Source: Lamellibrachia satsuma (lineage: Eukaryota; Annelida; Polychaeta; Sabellida; Siboglinidae). Taken from it: a DNA stretch of 64,000 nucleotides. The translations under genes were made by a program, and so were the position numbers. The notes below the pieces were generated by a model. It worked only from the letters and a program-made list of their open reading frames with translations. It was not told the DNA's origin and made no database searches. Position 1 is the first letter of the stretch. Every line of letters begins with the position of its first letter. The stretch spans positions 8,542,536 through 8,606,535 of the forward strand of contig BSQZ01000018.1 in NCBI GenBank assembly GCA_033239005.1, read 5' to 3'. This document shows, in pieces, positions 44,701-58,045 of the stretch.

Positions 44701-46888
44701 CAGAAACCACTGATGCACGAGGAAGACCAGAAACCACTGATGCACGAGAAAGACCAGAAACCACTGATGCACGAGGGAGACCAGAAACCACTGATGCACG
44801 AGAAAGACCAGAAACAACTGATGCACGACGAAGACAAGAAACCACTGATGCACGAGAAAGACCAGAAACCACTGATGCACGAGGGAGAACAGAAACCACT
44901 GTTGCACGAGAAAGACAAGAAACCACTGATGCACGAGAAAGACCAGAAACCACTGATGCACGAGAAAGACCAGAAACCACTGATGCACGAGAAAGACCAG
45001 AAAACACTGATGCACGAGGGAGACCAGAAACCACTGATGCACTAGGAAGACCAGAAACCACTGATGCACGAGAAAGACCAGAAACAACTGATGCACGACG
45101 AAGACAAGAAACCACTGATGCACGAGAAAGACCAGAAACCACTGATGCACGAGGAAGACCAGAAACCACTGATGCAAGAGGAAGACCAGAAACCACTGAT
45201 GCACGAGGAAGACCAGAAACCACTGATGCACGAGGAAGACAAGAAACCACTGATGCACGAGAAAGACCAGAAACCACTGATGCACGAGAAAGACCAGAAA
45301 CCACTGATGCGCGAGGAAGACCAGAAACCACTGATGCACGAGGAAGACCAGAAACCACTGATGCACGAGGAAGACCAGAAACCACTGATGCACGAGGAAG
45401 ACCAGAAACCACTGATGAACGAGGAAGACCAGAAACCGCTGATGCACGAGGGAGACCAGAAACCACTGATGCACGAGGAAGACCAGAAACCACTGATGCA
45501 CGAGGAAGACCAGAAACCACTGATGCACGAGAAAGACCAGAAAACACTGATGCACGAGGGAGACCAGAAACCACTGATGCACTAGGAAGACCAGAAACCA
45601 CTGATGCACGAGAAAGACCAGAAACAACTGATGCACGACGAAGACAAGAAACCACTGATGCACGAGAAAGACCAGAAACCACTGATGCACGAGGAAGACC
45701 AGAAACCACTGATGCAAGAGGAAGACCAGAAACCACTGATGCACGAGGAAGACCAGAAACCACTGATGCACGAGGAAGACAAGAAACCACTGATGCACGA
45801 GAAAGACCAGAAACCACTGATGCACGAGAAAGACCAGAAACCACTGATGCGCGAGGAAGACCAGAAACCACTGATGCACGAGGAAGACCAGAAACCACTG
45901 ATGCACGAGGAAGACCAGAAACCACTGATGCACGAGGAAGACCAGAAACCACTGATGAACGAGGAAGACCAGAAACCGCTGATGCACGAGGGAGACCAGA
46001 AACCACTGATGCACGAGGAAGACCAGAAACCACTGATGCACGAGGAAGACCAGAAACCGCTGATGCACGAGGAAGACCAGAAACCGCTGATGCACGAGGA
46101 AGACCAGAAGCCACTGATGAACGAGGAAGAAAAGAAACCGCTGATGCACGAGGAAGACCAGAAACCGCTGATGCACGAGGAAGACCAGAAACCACTGATG
46201 AACGAGGAAGACCAGAAACCACTGATGCACGAGGAAGACCAGAAACCACTGATGAACGAGGAAGACCAGAAACCACTGATGCACGAGGAAGACCAGAAAC
46301 CACTGATGCACGAGGAAGACCAGAAACCACTGATGCACGAGGAAGACCAGAAACCACTGATGCGCGACGAAGACCAGAAACCACTGATGCACGAGGAAGA
46401 CCAGAAACCACTGATGCACGAGGAAGACCAGAAACCACTGATGCACGAGGAAGACCAGAAACCACTGATGCACGAGGGAGACCAGAAACCACTGATGCAC
46501 GAGGGAGACCAGAAACCACTGATGCACGAGGAAGACCAGAAACCACTGATGCACGAGGAAGACCAGAAACCACTGATGCACGAGGAAGACCAGAAACCAC
46601 TGATGCACGAGGGAGACCAGAAACCACTGATGCACGAGGAAGACCAGAAACCACTGATGCACGAGGAAGACCAGAAACCACTGATGCACGAGGGAGACCA
46701 GAAATCACTGATGCACGAGGAAGACCAGAAACCACTGATGCACGAGGAAGACCAGAAACCACTGATGCACGAGGGAGACCAGAAACCACTGATGCACGAG
46801 GAAGACCAGAAACCACTGATGCACGAGGAAGACCAGAAACCACTGATGCACGAGGGAGACCAGAAACCACTGATGCATGAGGAAGACC
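41795..46888. repeat. 27-bp satellite, about 188 copies, with higher-order structure
   Basis: The unit is GAAGACCAGAAACCACTGAT plus GCACGAG. Variants (GAAGA, GGAGA, AAAGA, AACAACTG, CACTAG) mark higher-order blocks. About 44966-45518 and 45506-46058 are identical by eye, 540 bp (20 units) apart. TAG-bearing units recur at spacings that are multiples of 27 (702, 1296, 621, 540). Because 27 is a multiple of 3, frames on both strands stay open, including a 1,649-codon minus ORF. Confidence 0.97.
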
Positions 46889-47885
46889 TTCGTTGGAAGA
46901 CCACTTTGATTATTGGACGAACGTTTTACCTGTCTTAATCTAATAGGTCAGAACGTTTACTCACTCTTACTAATTATCAAATATTCTTCCCCAGGCAATC
47001 GCAGTGTAGACCATAAATGTAGAGTACGCGTAGGTCGCATATTAAATTGGGCTCCTTCCGCCTTGTGCACCGACCGGGCGCCTGGTTGATTTAGCGGACG
47101 GTTGGGTTTCCCACAGATTTAGACTGCGGCTGACATCGCGTTTCGTGTGTCTAGCCAGGACATCGGATAGGAGGCGCGGCAGCGAGGGACCGAGACACTA
47201 GCTAATTCAGCTCTCTCGCAGGTAGATCGTCGGCGCCTACTGAAGTCGTCACACCACACCGGATAAAAAAGAATATTGTTTTACCAAAATAAAGGAACTC
47301 ATAGGAATTTGTTTAGGATTTTCAAGAATTGCAAAGGTCTGTTTAAGGTTTTTAAAGGAATGCTAAGTCCAGCGTGACTTGTTTCTACCCGATTTAATTC
47401 TACTATATTAATTCTAGTATATAGTATATACTGGCAACAGTAAACAGACTCAACTTTTCAGCTGACCAAATTCAGACAAGATATGCTAAATTCATAGAAA
47501 TTCAGAAGTGAGCAAAAGATCACTCAACCATGAGACAATGTGCAAGATTCACGTTTACATACATCCTTCGTTTGAGCTTTTCTAATGCATTTAGCTGTGT
47601 GGAAATGGTGTAATTCTGTGCATTTCAGTATATTTTTATCTTGCCAAAAATAAAGGGATTTAAAGGAATCTTCCTTTAAAAGAAAGGAACGGTGTGGCCA
47701 GTGATTACGGCTACTTGCCAGGAAGGTGAACGCCGATGCTTCACGCTATTGGTGCGTTCCGTGCGTTGTTCTGACGTATCTTGTGTCCTTGCGAGGATAC
47801 CTCGCAACAATCACTGGATGACGTATAAAACGCCCTTACTGACGTTGGTAGCGTTGCGTTGATACTTCCTGGAACGCCGTCAACC
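46889..47885. other. No recognised feature
   Basis: Unique-looking sequence, moderately GC-rich near 47030-47240. Confidence 0.4.
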
Positions 47886-47975
47886 TGGGTGTGTATTGGC
47901 AGAGCGCCGTCTAGGTGGATATGTATTGGCAGAGCGCTCTCCTACGGGGTGTGTATTGCATGAGCGCCCTACCGC
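47886..47975 (+). repeat. 30-bp tandem repeat, 3 copies (locus A)
   Basis: The unit GGTGTGTATTGGCAGAGCGC plus 10 bp is shared with locus B at 49799-49870. Confidence 0.85.
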
Positions 47976-49649
<1,674 letters not shown>

Positions 49650-49655
<6 letters not shown>

Positions 49656-49735
49656 AGTTCGATTCCTCTTGCCACCGTTTTCGAAGTACCTGGCTAAATG
49701 CTTCCCACAGAAGTCGAGGTGGCGTTGGAATGAAT
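49650..49735 (+). repeat. tRNA T-arm-like fragment (SINE relic?)
   Basis: CCGAGTTCGATTCCTCTTGC contains a good B-box (GTTCGATTCC) followed by acceptor-like sequence. The A-box part is missing upstream, where (AT)n begins. Confidence 0.35.
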
Positions 49736-49739
49736 ATAT

Positions 49740-49798
49740 GTGTGCGTGTGCTTGTGCGTGTGCGTGTGCGTGTGCGTGTGCGTGTGCGTGTGTGTGTG
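49740..49798 (+). repeat. (GTGCGT)n hexanucleotide repeat
   Basis: About eight units, then GT. Confidence 0.92.
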
Positions 49799-49870
49799 TT
49801 GGCCGAACGCCCTCCTGTGTGGTGTGTATTGGCTAAGCGCCGTCCAACGGGGTGTGTATTGCCATGGCCT
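49799..49870 (+). repeat. 30-bp tandem repeat, about 2.5 copies (locus B)
   Basis: GGTGTGTATTGGCTAAGCGC and related units have the same period as locus A near 47.9 kb. Confidence 0.85.
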
Positions 49871-50190
49871 CCGAATGAATCTGGAGAAGACAGAAGTGTT
49901 GTGGAATATGCAAAATAACCCAAGAAGAGAGAAGGAAGAAGGAATTGAGAGAACAGATTGGCATGAAAAAACACATAAAGATGAAAGTAGCCAGAAGCAG
50001 AATGAGATGGGCAGGACATGTGCAAAGAATGGGTGAAGACAGACTGTCAAAAAGAGCATGGAAAGCAGAAGAGGTTGGCCGAAGAAGAACAGGAAGACCA
50101 AAGCTGCGATGGAAAGATTGTGTCAAATGAGATCTTGAAAGGACAGGTACGAACGACCAAGAGTGGAAGACAGAGGGAGATGGAGAGCAT
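49862..50190 (+). mobile_element. RTE-type LINE polyprotein C-terminus (dead)
   Basis: [16 protein letters not shown] (RT thumb, KTE motif) is followed, after a frame change, by [20 protein letters not shown] and RTGRPKLRWKDCVK, then TGA and DLERTGTNDQEWK. This is the WxGHVxRM...GRPxxRWxDxV tail of RTE/Jockey-like endonuclease-reverse transcriptases. Confidence 0.85.
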
Positions 50191-50202
50191 TAACATTGAA
50201 AG

Positions 50203-50248
50203 TGTGTGTGTGTGTGCGTGTGTGTGTGTGTCTGTGTGTGTGTGCGTG

Positions 50249-50296
<48 letters not shown>

Positions 50297-50300
50297 TGTG
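50203..50300 (+). repeat. (GT)n/(GTGC)n microsatellite
   Basis: GT dinucleotides pass into GTGC tetranucleotides directly after the LINE end. Confidence 0.95.
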
Positions 50301-50730
50301 GATGCTTTCTCGTGGGATGCACATGCACCTTTCTCGTGGGATGCACACCAAGATAAACCCATTTAGACGCTTGTTCAGTATTTCACCTGAACCTCCGGGG
50401 GGCTAGGGGTACTAAACTGTTGGAGCGGGTTAAGAACCCAGTCACGTGGTAGCAACAATTCAACGCAATACATCATGCCGAGACAAGTAAGCAATACGCG
50501 TGTTACTGGAAGTTGCGGCTATTCCCAACATACGTCAAGTGTCAACAACGGGTGCGCAAACTTCGTTCCTGTAAACTACGAGTATCAAGCGAACATTATG
50601 AAATAAATTGCCTAGAACAAAGTTTTATTACATAGCCCTTTTTCAAATATGTTTATATAAAATACGTATTCTCTAATACAGTTTAGCAATGTATAATTCG
50701 AGCATACTACTGCGCTCTATCAACCGTCTG

Positions 50731-51019
50731 TATAGTTCCGTCATGATGTTGTGCACACTCCTGACGTATAGTTCCGCCATGATGTTGTGCACACTCCTGA
50801 CGTATAGTTCCGCCATGATGTTGTGCACACTCCTGACGTATAGTTCCGCCATGATGTTGTGCACACTCCTGACGTATAGTTCCGCCATGATGTTGTGCAC
50901 ACTCCTGACGTATAGTTCCGCCATGATGTTGTGCACACTCCTGACGTATAGTTCCGCCATGATGTTGTGCACACTCCTGACGTATAGTTCCGCCATGATG
51001 TTGTGCACACTCCTGACGT
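50731..51019 (+). repeat. 36-bp tandem repeat, 8 copies
   Basis: The unit contains GTATAGTTCCGCCATGATGT and TGTGCACACTCCTGAC. Copies are almost identical. ORFs on both strands follow from the 36-bp period. Confidence 0.95.
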
Positions 51020-51266
51020 TCTCCACTCGGTCCTATTACCTCGCATCCATTGGGCCCTTTGCAATACGAACGTCATTCCAATATACCAATAAGCAGCTAG
51101 AGTATTTTCATCCTGAAAATTCATCGTGTAGTCTTCTACATGTGGATGCAGTATGCTTTGTTGACATCTAGGCGGACTGGATTTCTTTAATGTTGCTTAA
51201 CATAATGTATCCTTCAAAGTTCATTTGCACAGTACACAATGTCCTCATTAAGGTTGCCATTGACCG

Positions 51267-51464
51267 CAGGGACGGATCTAGGCTTGTTGGCGGCGAGGGG
51301 GAGTCATATGTAATTCTACTTACGAACCGGGGGGTGGGTCTTTAAATTGACACTAGTTCCGATGAAGGTTACGTGTTCCTTTACCGTAATACTTGCCACG
51401 GACACAGGACTCCATGGCTTGGGGGGGTCTTGAGACCCCCTCAGACCCCCGGATGCACTGCTTG
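51267..51464 (-). mobile_element. Dispersed MITE-like element, copy A
   Basis: It is the inverted partner of 60539-60840. Shared blocks include GACGGATCTAGGCTTGTTGG (inverted at about 60825), the GGGGGTCTTGAGACCCCC core and TTACCGTAATACTTGCCACGG. Its ends CAGGGACGGATC and GGATGCACTGC are weakly inverted. Confidence 0.6.
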
Positions 51465-51889
51465 ACCTCTCACATCACGGCCATCACTGGTGAGTTCTTT
51501 GTGTCTGACATATACTTTTCCCAGGAATATCTCTATATAATATATTGGAAAGCATTTCCTTTAATTCTTCAACGGGTACCTCCTGTGTCACGAACATAAT
51601 CTGTTTGTGGCCATTATCCAACGCATTTCGCTTCCACCCTTGACAGATCCTTCGCTTGACAGATTCTGCATTTCTGCGGTAGGTTTATGAACTTCCTTCT
51701 TCTGCTGCCTCTGAGCGAAGTGGTCAGAATTTAGCTGTGCAACGTTTAATATTGGTACATGGCGTAACAATAATCACCACACCTTGGTACCGAACGTAAC
51801 AACCATCTGACAATATTTTAAAGCAAAGTTTATGTTTTCTAGATACTATTCTAACACTGATGTTTACACGGCTCCTAAATGTAGAGATG
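51465..51889. other. No recognised feature
   Basis: Nothing supported. Confidence 0.4.
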
Positions 51890-51894
51890 GGCTG

Positions 51895-52033
51895 CATACC
51901 TGTTCTTTCGTGGAGGGGGGCTAGGGGTATTAAAGTAGCCCCCCCCCGGGTGGAACTACTAGAACTAATGGGGGCTAGGGGTATTAAAGTAGCCCCCCCC
52001 CCCGGTGGAACTACTAGAACTAATGGGGGCTAG
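51895..52033 (+). repeat. Repeat of about 60 bp, 2 full copies plus a part
   Basis: GGGGGCTAGGGGTATTAAAG, a poly-C run of 8-11 and GGTGGAACTACTAGAACTAA repeat. Confidence 0.88.
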
Positions 52034-52526
52034 TGGGACTAATTATCAGTTTGGGAAGACTTCATTGTTCTGCCTCACCTTTATTTTAAATTAGAAAATA
52101 GTTATATAGCTGGTATGCACAGGAAAGGTCCGATTTTTTTATTAGAGGCAAACCTAAAATGTTAATAATATCATAGTGTCGTTAATTTCCAATCACAATT
52201 GATAATGCGTTAGTAACCACCACCACACATCACAAATTAATAAAAACAAAAGGTTGATAGTAATATCAGACTACAGAAATATGAAATAAAATAGTAATAT
52301 TTTATCAAATAAAAATATTCCAACATGAGGACAACTGGCTTTAAACTAAGCGTGTGAAAATTAAATTAGATTATGATTAAATAGCAATAGCTACTGCGCG
52401 ATTAGCTTTTCACCCAATGTGTGAAAGGTAAATTGGGTTTTACTCACCCCATCTTTGGGTAGTGATCGAGGCATTCGAATCAATGTGTGAAAGCTAAATG
52501 GGGCTTCAACTTATCAACTCACATCG
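52034..52526. other. No recognised feature
   Basis: AT-rich. Short repeats of CAATGTGTGAAAG appear around 52415 and 52480. Confidence 0.4.
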
Positions 52527-52793
52527 GACACTTTGAAGACTTACACTTACCTTTACCTTTCAAAAGACTTACACTTACCATTACCTTTCAAAAGACGTAC
52601 ACTTACCTTTACCTTTCAAAAGACTTACACTTACCTTTACCTTTCAAAAGACTTACACTTACCTTTACCTTTCAAAAGACTTACACTTACCTTTACCTTT
52701 CAAAAGACTTACACTTACCTTTACCTTTCAAAAGACTTACACTTACCTTTACCTTTCAAAAGACTTACACTTACCTTTACCTTTCAAAAGAAA
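52527..52793 (+). repeat. 28-bp tandem repeat, about 9 copies
   Basis: The unit is ACTTACACTTACCTTTACCT plus TTCAAAAG. Confidence 0.95.
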
Positions 52794-53502
52794 TATAAAC
52801 AACAATAATTAGTTGATGAATGTTTATTTTATTTCGTTAGATTGCCTTACTATAATCATATTATTGTCAAAATAAATAAATAAACATTTGATTACCAAAA
52901 TAAATAATGAATACTTTAGAGGGTGTATATTAAATTAATAGCATACTTGGGCGGGTACTGGGACTCAATTCTCACATATCGGAGGGGGGGCTACTGTATG
53001 ATGCCACTCCAACTGATGGCAGGTTCACATCGAGTTCACAGTACCATGCACCCAAACAATGGACACTCAAAACCATTGTTTGTTTTTAGTGTTTACAGTT
53101 CGACGAAAGAAAATGTAACAGCATCGATCAAATGCAGCCCTTTTGTGCTTTTTCACCAATTGTCGACAAAGCTCAACTGTACATTGATGAACTCATTTAG
53201 GCCCTATTGTCATAAATGAGCAATTAAATTCGAGCTGAGAGCGAATTGCGGACTATTCAGTATATGACCATACTGCATATTTCGGATAAATTCGCCACTC
53301 TTGGGTATCCTTTATGTATCTACCCGGCTAGAGCATCATTATTCCCTCGGAGTCCTTTGCCCACCCTGGGGAAGAACACTGGTAAGTGCATTAAACCTTC
53401 CTCAAGGAACAAGTAGCGAGTACGCATGCGCAACAGGCGTCGGAAACGTCTGCGGCAGACATACCAATGTATCTCGTTGTGACTCGACTATTTGTATTAC
53501 AG
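52794..53502. other. No recognised feature
   Basis: AT-rich then mixed sequence, with short unrecognised ORFs. Confidence 0.4.
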
Positions 53503-53850
53503 GGATCATGCCTCAATTACACTTCCTGGTGTGTTACAGACGAATGTAGGCATAGTAATTTTACGTGTGTTATTAAAAAAAATCATATCATCTGACATAA
53601 CTGCATTTGACCAGGCACATTGGCCAGTTTGCTGGTAGAACCTGTTGACAGTGTAAATGTGGATTTTCAGATGATTTCAACAGGCGGAAGTATTTTTGGC
53701 TATTAATTTTTTTCGCCGCAAGGCACATGTGCGTAGTAATTCATGCAGAAATTCGTAAACATTGACGGGTATGGCACGTTCAGGCATTTTAAGATAGTTA
53801 GAAATATGTGATTTTGACTAAACTCGACCAGCATGTCAATGAGATGATGA
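53503..53850 (+). repeat. Left direct repeat of the composite unit
   Basis: It aligns by eye over about 350 bp with 57151-57480, roughly 80-85% similar, with small indels. Confidence 0.8.
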
Positions 53851-54006
53851 CAACGGCAGGTAAGGTAAGAAGTTTCATAATTTTTGATGGTTTCGTTTTC
53901 TTATAATTATGCAGAACATTAACATGGTCACCAATGGGAAACGTAACAGTAGGCTGATCCCAAATAGATACCCTGGCAACGGAAATGCGGTAGCCATTGA
54001 ACAGTT

Positions 54007-54315
54007 ATGGAGGAGGGTATTTATCAAAAATGTACTGATAAAATGCATGAAAACGTGTGTCTGTCACCAAACAATGTCTGTGTACTGTGGACAAGCTGCA
54101 CAAAAGGAAGAATTGTTAAATATGGAGTTATTAATTGCCGACTCAGATGTGGCTACAGTCGTGCAGTGACAGTGCATAGGCTCAGTTACATGCTTCAGCA
54201 TAGAATCTCACATGTTGACCCAAGCTTAGATGCTAGTCATCTATGCCATAACAGCCCGTGTGTGAAAGAAAGCCATATATCTATGGAGCCACACTCTGTA
54301 AATAAGAACAGGTAA
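54007..54315 (+). CDS. His-Me finger (zf-His_Me/HNH) endonuclease-like ORF, 102 codons
   Basis: The C-terminal half holds the family signature: TVHRLSYML (residues 55-63), DASHLCHNSPCV (75-86), SHIS (89-92) and EPHSVNKNR (94-102). This matches the D-(A/V)-SHLCHN-x-x-CV-x-x-x-H(I/L)S-x-EPH-x-x-N-x-x-R core of zinc-loop His-Me finger homing-endonuclease-type domains, with Cys31, Cys80 and Cys85 as possible zinc ligands. An intact domain would be expected to cut DNA with a catalytic His and a metal. The ORF starts inside the composite unit, and ATG 54007 is only the first in frame. It stops just after NKNR, next to AACAG|GTAATAT, so another exon is possible. It may be a mobile-element gene or a relic. 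Confidence 0.6.
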   Translation: MEEGIYQKCTDKMHENVCLSPNNVCVLWTSCTKGRIVKYGVINCRLRCGYSRAVTVHRLSYMLQHRISHVDPSLDASHLCHNSPCVKESHISMEPHSVNKNR

Positions 54316-54521
54316 TATTGCATAACCCCAGTGCCTATTGGAGTTGAAATTTTAAAAACTGGTAAAAACTTAATTTTTTGGGAGTTAGGTGGAACGAACT
54401 GTTTCGAATCATCGTCTTAGTCACTGATGTGCATCAACGTCAGTTAGCCATTATAACTGGTGTTGCATCGTGTGTGTTGGTTTTGGTATCAATGTCAGCA
54501 ATATGTCGTGTGTCTTGGTCT

Positions 54522-56428
54522 CTAGGTCTGCCACCCTTTTTTGATAGGACACTGTATATTTTCCAGTTTTCGTAGCATTGAATGTCCAGCTCCATAATTG
54601 ATACGATCAATTACGGAACACACTCGTCCCTGTGCATTTCTGCTGAAGTTCGCGTTCTTTGGAAGGGATGCAGAGAATGATATGTTGATTGATTCATTCT
54701 TGTCTGTGGTTAATCTCTGTTGCGTCATCTGAAGTGCTGCATTTCCGAGACGCATTTCTATCAACCCTTGAAGTGTTAACCTAACGTCATCTGTCATATT
54801 CAGTCGTCTCATACCACTTGCTTTCAAGTGCCGTGATTTATGCCACCAATTGTCGGCGACAGTTTTTGCACGAACCAGCATAGCAGTCTACAGTAGTTTG
54901 AATTATCTTTGGCATCTTACTAGTGATGGTAGTAATGTCACTGGAATACAGTGTATGCACACTTGTGCAGATCATCTGGCATCTTGTCTTCACATCTTCA
55001 GCAAACATTCTTTTCTGTTCTGCTCTGATGATGTCTGTTTCTCCCGGAAACATTCGGGGAGAGAATGAAGCTTTCATGAAATGTCTAAATTGTGTCTGAC
55101 CAAGGTGTGTTATGTCAGCCTGTCTTCCTATGGGGGCTGCTGTCATAGCATCCTGTACCCCACGAGAAGCTAAAGCATCTCCATCAGCAGCCACATGTCT
55201 GATTGCGACGTTGTCCTATGCGAAACTGTGGCCTATCTGTTTGCCAAGTTCATACTCCGAGATTGGATCCAATGCTCGTAGAGTTGCCGAGCATCGCCCA
55301 TGACCTGGGCATGTGACATTGTGACGTTGACTGCGAAGCATGGCTCCAACTTTGCACAGTGTATTATTCTTATGCTCCGATCGCAGCCTGCAACACTCTG
55401 TAACTGTTCTTATGCGTTGTTTATACCTCACATCCATGCTTATGTTGATCGGGGCATTTTCTGGCAGACCACGCAGAATGATAACTTCTTTTGATTGCCC
55501 TCTTTTCTGCATCAAATCATCCATTGGTGCATGGGCAGTGATAGCCGCAACCCTGTCTGCATTTCTCTGCAATACACATCGGCTTGGAGGTGGTGTGTTC
55601 GTTGCAGCCAGAATGTGACGCATCTTTGTGATTCCAATAGTCGAATCCTGAAGTCCATCATGGAGTACCACATTCGATGCAGCTAGACCACAACTGCCAG
55701 TGTCTACTTCAGTGAACGATTTGTGCATGCCTGACTGATATTCACAGTGGAGACAATGTAATGACATTTTTCCAGCATAAACCAATTTGTCTTTCGTCGT
55801 GTACTTCCAATTGTGGAGATGTGCATGTCGTGTTTTTCGCATGCTCTGTGAAACACCCATTCCACATTGCCACATTCTTCTGCATGTTTAGCTGATGCAT
55901 ATCAGAAACTCCATGAATCTCTTCTGTCTGAAGGTAGCTGTCTGTTAAGTCAGGGCATTTATCCGGTCGTGGTCGTAGAATCTTGCTATTTCCACATACG
56001 CCATCAGCATCGGGCACTGTTAGCAGTCCACCAGGGATTACATGTACCACTCTTGAATATACATCCATGTCCAGTCGTCGCAACCACTCGCTGCTGTTTG
56101 TTTGTCGAGTTTCTGATGTTGTAGCATTTCGTGATTCACAGTATGAATGGAAACCACCCACTTTCTTAATGCCACAAGGGGGTGGCCTACACTTGTTCTT
56201 ACCCTCACTCTCACTCTTAATGCCACCAGGGGGTGGCCTACACTTACTCTTACCCTCATTCTCACTCTTAATGCCACCAGGGGGTGGCCTACACTTGCTC
56301 TTGCCCTCACTCTCACTCTTAATTTTACTCTCACTATTCTCAATTACTGTCGCTTCCATTTTTGTAACAATGCACGGTAATCCAGGCAAAACTACAGTTG
56401 AAAGTAACAAACCGTTACTTGAAATCAC
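54522..56428 (-). pseudogene. Mutator-like (MULE, animal type) transposase relic
   Basis: Reading minus, open blocks are 56428-55742, 55875-55216, 55194-54838 and 54881-54522. Blocks 2 and 3 share a frame split by one TAG at 55214-55216; the other joints need frameshifts. Recognisable pieces are GNSKILRPRP (N-terminal), MSLHCLHCEYQSGMH (C..C), CGLAASNVVLHDGLQDSTIG, VAADGDALASRGVQDAM (an ADGD acidic motif), THLGQTQFRHF, KASFSPRMFPG and, near the C-terminus, TDKNESINISFSASLPKNAN (the NES-N...PK motif). This order resembles Mutator-like transposases common in aquatic invertebrates. The assignment is from memory of the motif order, not a search. A 51-bp x3 array codes the KCRPPPGGIKSESEG linker. 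Confidence 0.5.
56165..56325. repeat. 51-bp x3 repeat in the transposase N-terminal linker
   Basis: The unit contains AATGCCACCAGGGGGTGGCC and ACTCTCACTCTT. It stays in frame (17 codons). Confidence 0.93.
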
Positions 56429-56429
56429 A

Positions 56430-57150
56430 GGCCTCTAATCAGTCTGAATGTCCAAGTCACAGTGACAGAACATCTGTATTATAGGGGGAGAGAATTGCAT
56501 TAGTAAAGCCTCGATTTGGATATATATATCAATCTCAGTCAATGACATTGCAGTATAATGACTTATGAGTCAGTTTTTGTTTACTTCAGCTAATTAGACA
56601 CATGTGCCTACTGTGAAGACCACCTGAAGTAGTAGGCCCTCTTGTGGCTTGGAGAAATTTTGGACAGGGCAGCATGCTATCTGATAACGTCTACTGACTG
56701 GCTGGAGCTGATCCATCAGGCAAGTGCCTTCGTTATTGCTAGTTTGCTAATTAGGTTGTATAATGTTATGTAATTGAACTAATTGAAGTCTAACTTCGAA
56801 GGAATTCACAGTTTAAGGTGAATCTTGAGTATATTTACATATGTGTAATAGGGCAGGAGGCAGTGTAAAATAACAACTGGCTGAACACAATGTGCTTACA
56901 GAACACATGCTGACCTTTCTTAAACATTGTGTTAGGAATTCATACATGCTAGCTGAGAAAATGTGTACTTTCAAGAGTTAAGGTGGATTACAGGTTGAAG
57001 TGGATATCCTGCATATGCACTGTCCAGTGGGTGGTACTGCTCAAACATGTAGACGGATGTAACAATTATTTTGGTTGAGTGCATGATACGTGTGTGTCTC
57101 TGAAATATGTTAAATTCAATTTGTTTCACAAACACTCTCATTTATGTTTG
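56430..57150. other. Right inner part of the composite unit, no recognised ORF
   Basis: About 720 bp without motif or repeat that I could see. Confidence 0.4.
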
Positions 57151-57505
57151 GGATCATGCCTCCGTTACACTTCCTGGTGTGTTACAGACGAATGTAGGGT
57201 ATACTAATATTAGGTGTGTTATATTAAAAAAATCATATCCTCTGACATAACTGCATTTGAGCAGGCACATTGGCAAGTTTGCTGGTAGAACCTGTTGACA
57301 GTGTAACTGTGGATTTTTAGCTGATTTCAACTGGCGGAGGCATTTTTGGAAATCTTTTCGCCACAAGGCACATGTGCATAGTAATTCATACAGAAATTGG
57401 TAAACATTGACGGATATGGCACGTTCAGGCATTTTAAAAGAGATAGAAATCTGTAATTTTGACAATGGCCACCAGTGAGAAACGAAACAGTATTCTGATC
57501 CCTAC
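57151..57505 (+). repeat. Right direct repeat of the composite unit
   Basis: Partner of 53503-53850. It continues into GGCCACCAGTGAGAAACGAA, matching the block after the left repeat at about 53920. Confidence 0.8.
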
Positions 57506-57524
57506 AATACAAGAAAATATCTGT

Positions 57525-57612
57525 AGTTATCGTCGATTGTAGGGCTACACAGAACTATCAATAGCTATCGTCGATAGTAGGGCTACACAGAACTATCCAC
57601 AGTAACGATAGT
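57525..57612 (+). repeat. Repeat of about 40 bp, 2 copies
   Basis: TATCGTCGATAGTAGGGCTA and CACAGAACTATC recur. The unit itself contains a small CGAT palindrome. Confidence 0.85.
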
Positions 57613-57635
57613 TGGCTGAACAATTCAGCAAGGCC

Positions 57636-57667
57636 AGTAATATAAATAAACAAGTCTATATTGGATC

Positions 57668-57758
<91 letters not shown>

Positions 57759-57819
57759 ATATATATATATATCTATATATATATAATGATCCAATATAGA
57801 CTTATTTATTTATATTACT
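57636..57819. repeat. 39-bp inverted repeats flanking (TA)n
   Basis: The arms 57636-57674 and 57781-57819 are inverse copies with one mismatch (core GTCTATATTGGATCATTATA). The centre is about 105 bp of TA-rich repeat, so the whole unit can fold into one long hairpin. Confidence 0.85.
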
Positions 57820-57911
57820 GCACACACATCACATCACACACACCCACACACACATATAATGTACATATACAGAGAGTTTATTACACTGGCTGAAACACAT
57901 ATACACATAAT

Positions 57912-58030
<119 letters not shown>

Positions 58031-58045
58031 AATTCATGCATAGCC

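Larger units (their letters stand above)
53503..57505. mobile_element. Composite unit flanked by direct repeats: HNH-like ORF plus MULE-like transposase
   Basis: The left repeat (53503 to about 53850, with a further matching block to about 53965) and the right repeat (57151 to about 57505) share TTACACTTCCTGGTGTGTTA, CATTTGACCAGGCACATTGG-like and GGTATGGCACGTTCAGGCAT blocks in the same order. Between them lie a + strand His-Me finger ORF and a - strand Mutator-like transposase relic, converging tail to tail. It may be an LTR-like, tandem or composite arrangement. I know of no named family with this layout. Confidence 0.5.

Noticed and set aside
41740..46689. Giant ORF of 1,649 codons and its overlapping partners on both strands
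   Set aside because: The 27-bp period keeps any stop-free unit frame open. Long frames run on both strands and none resembles a known protein.
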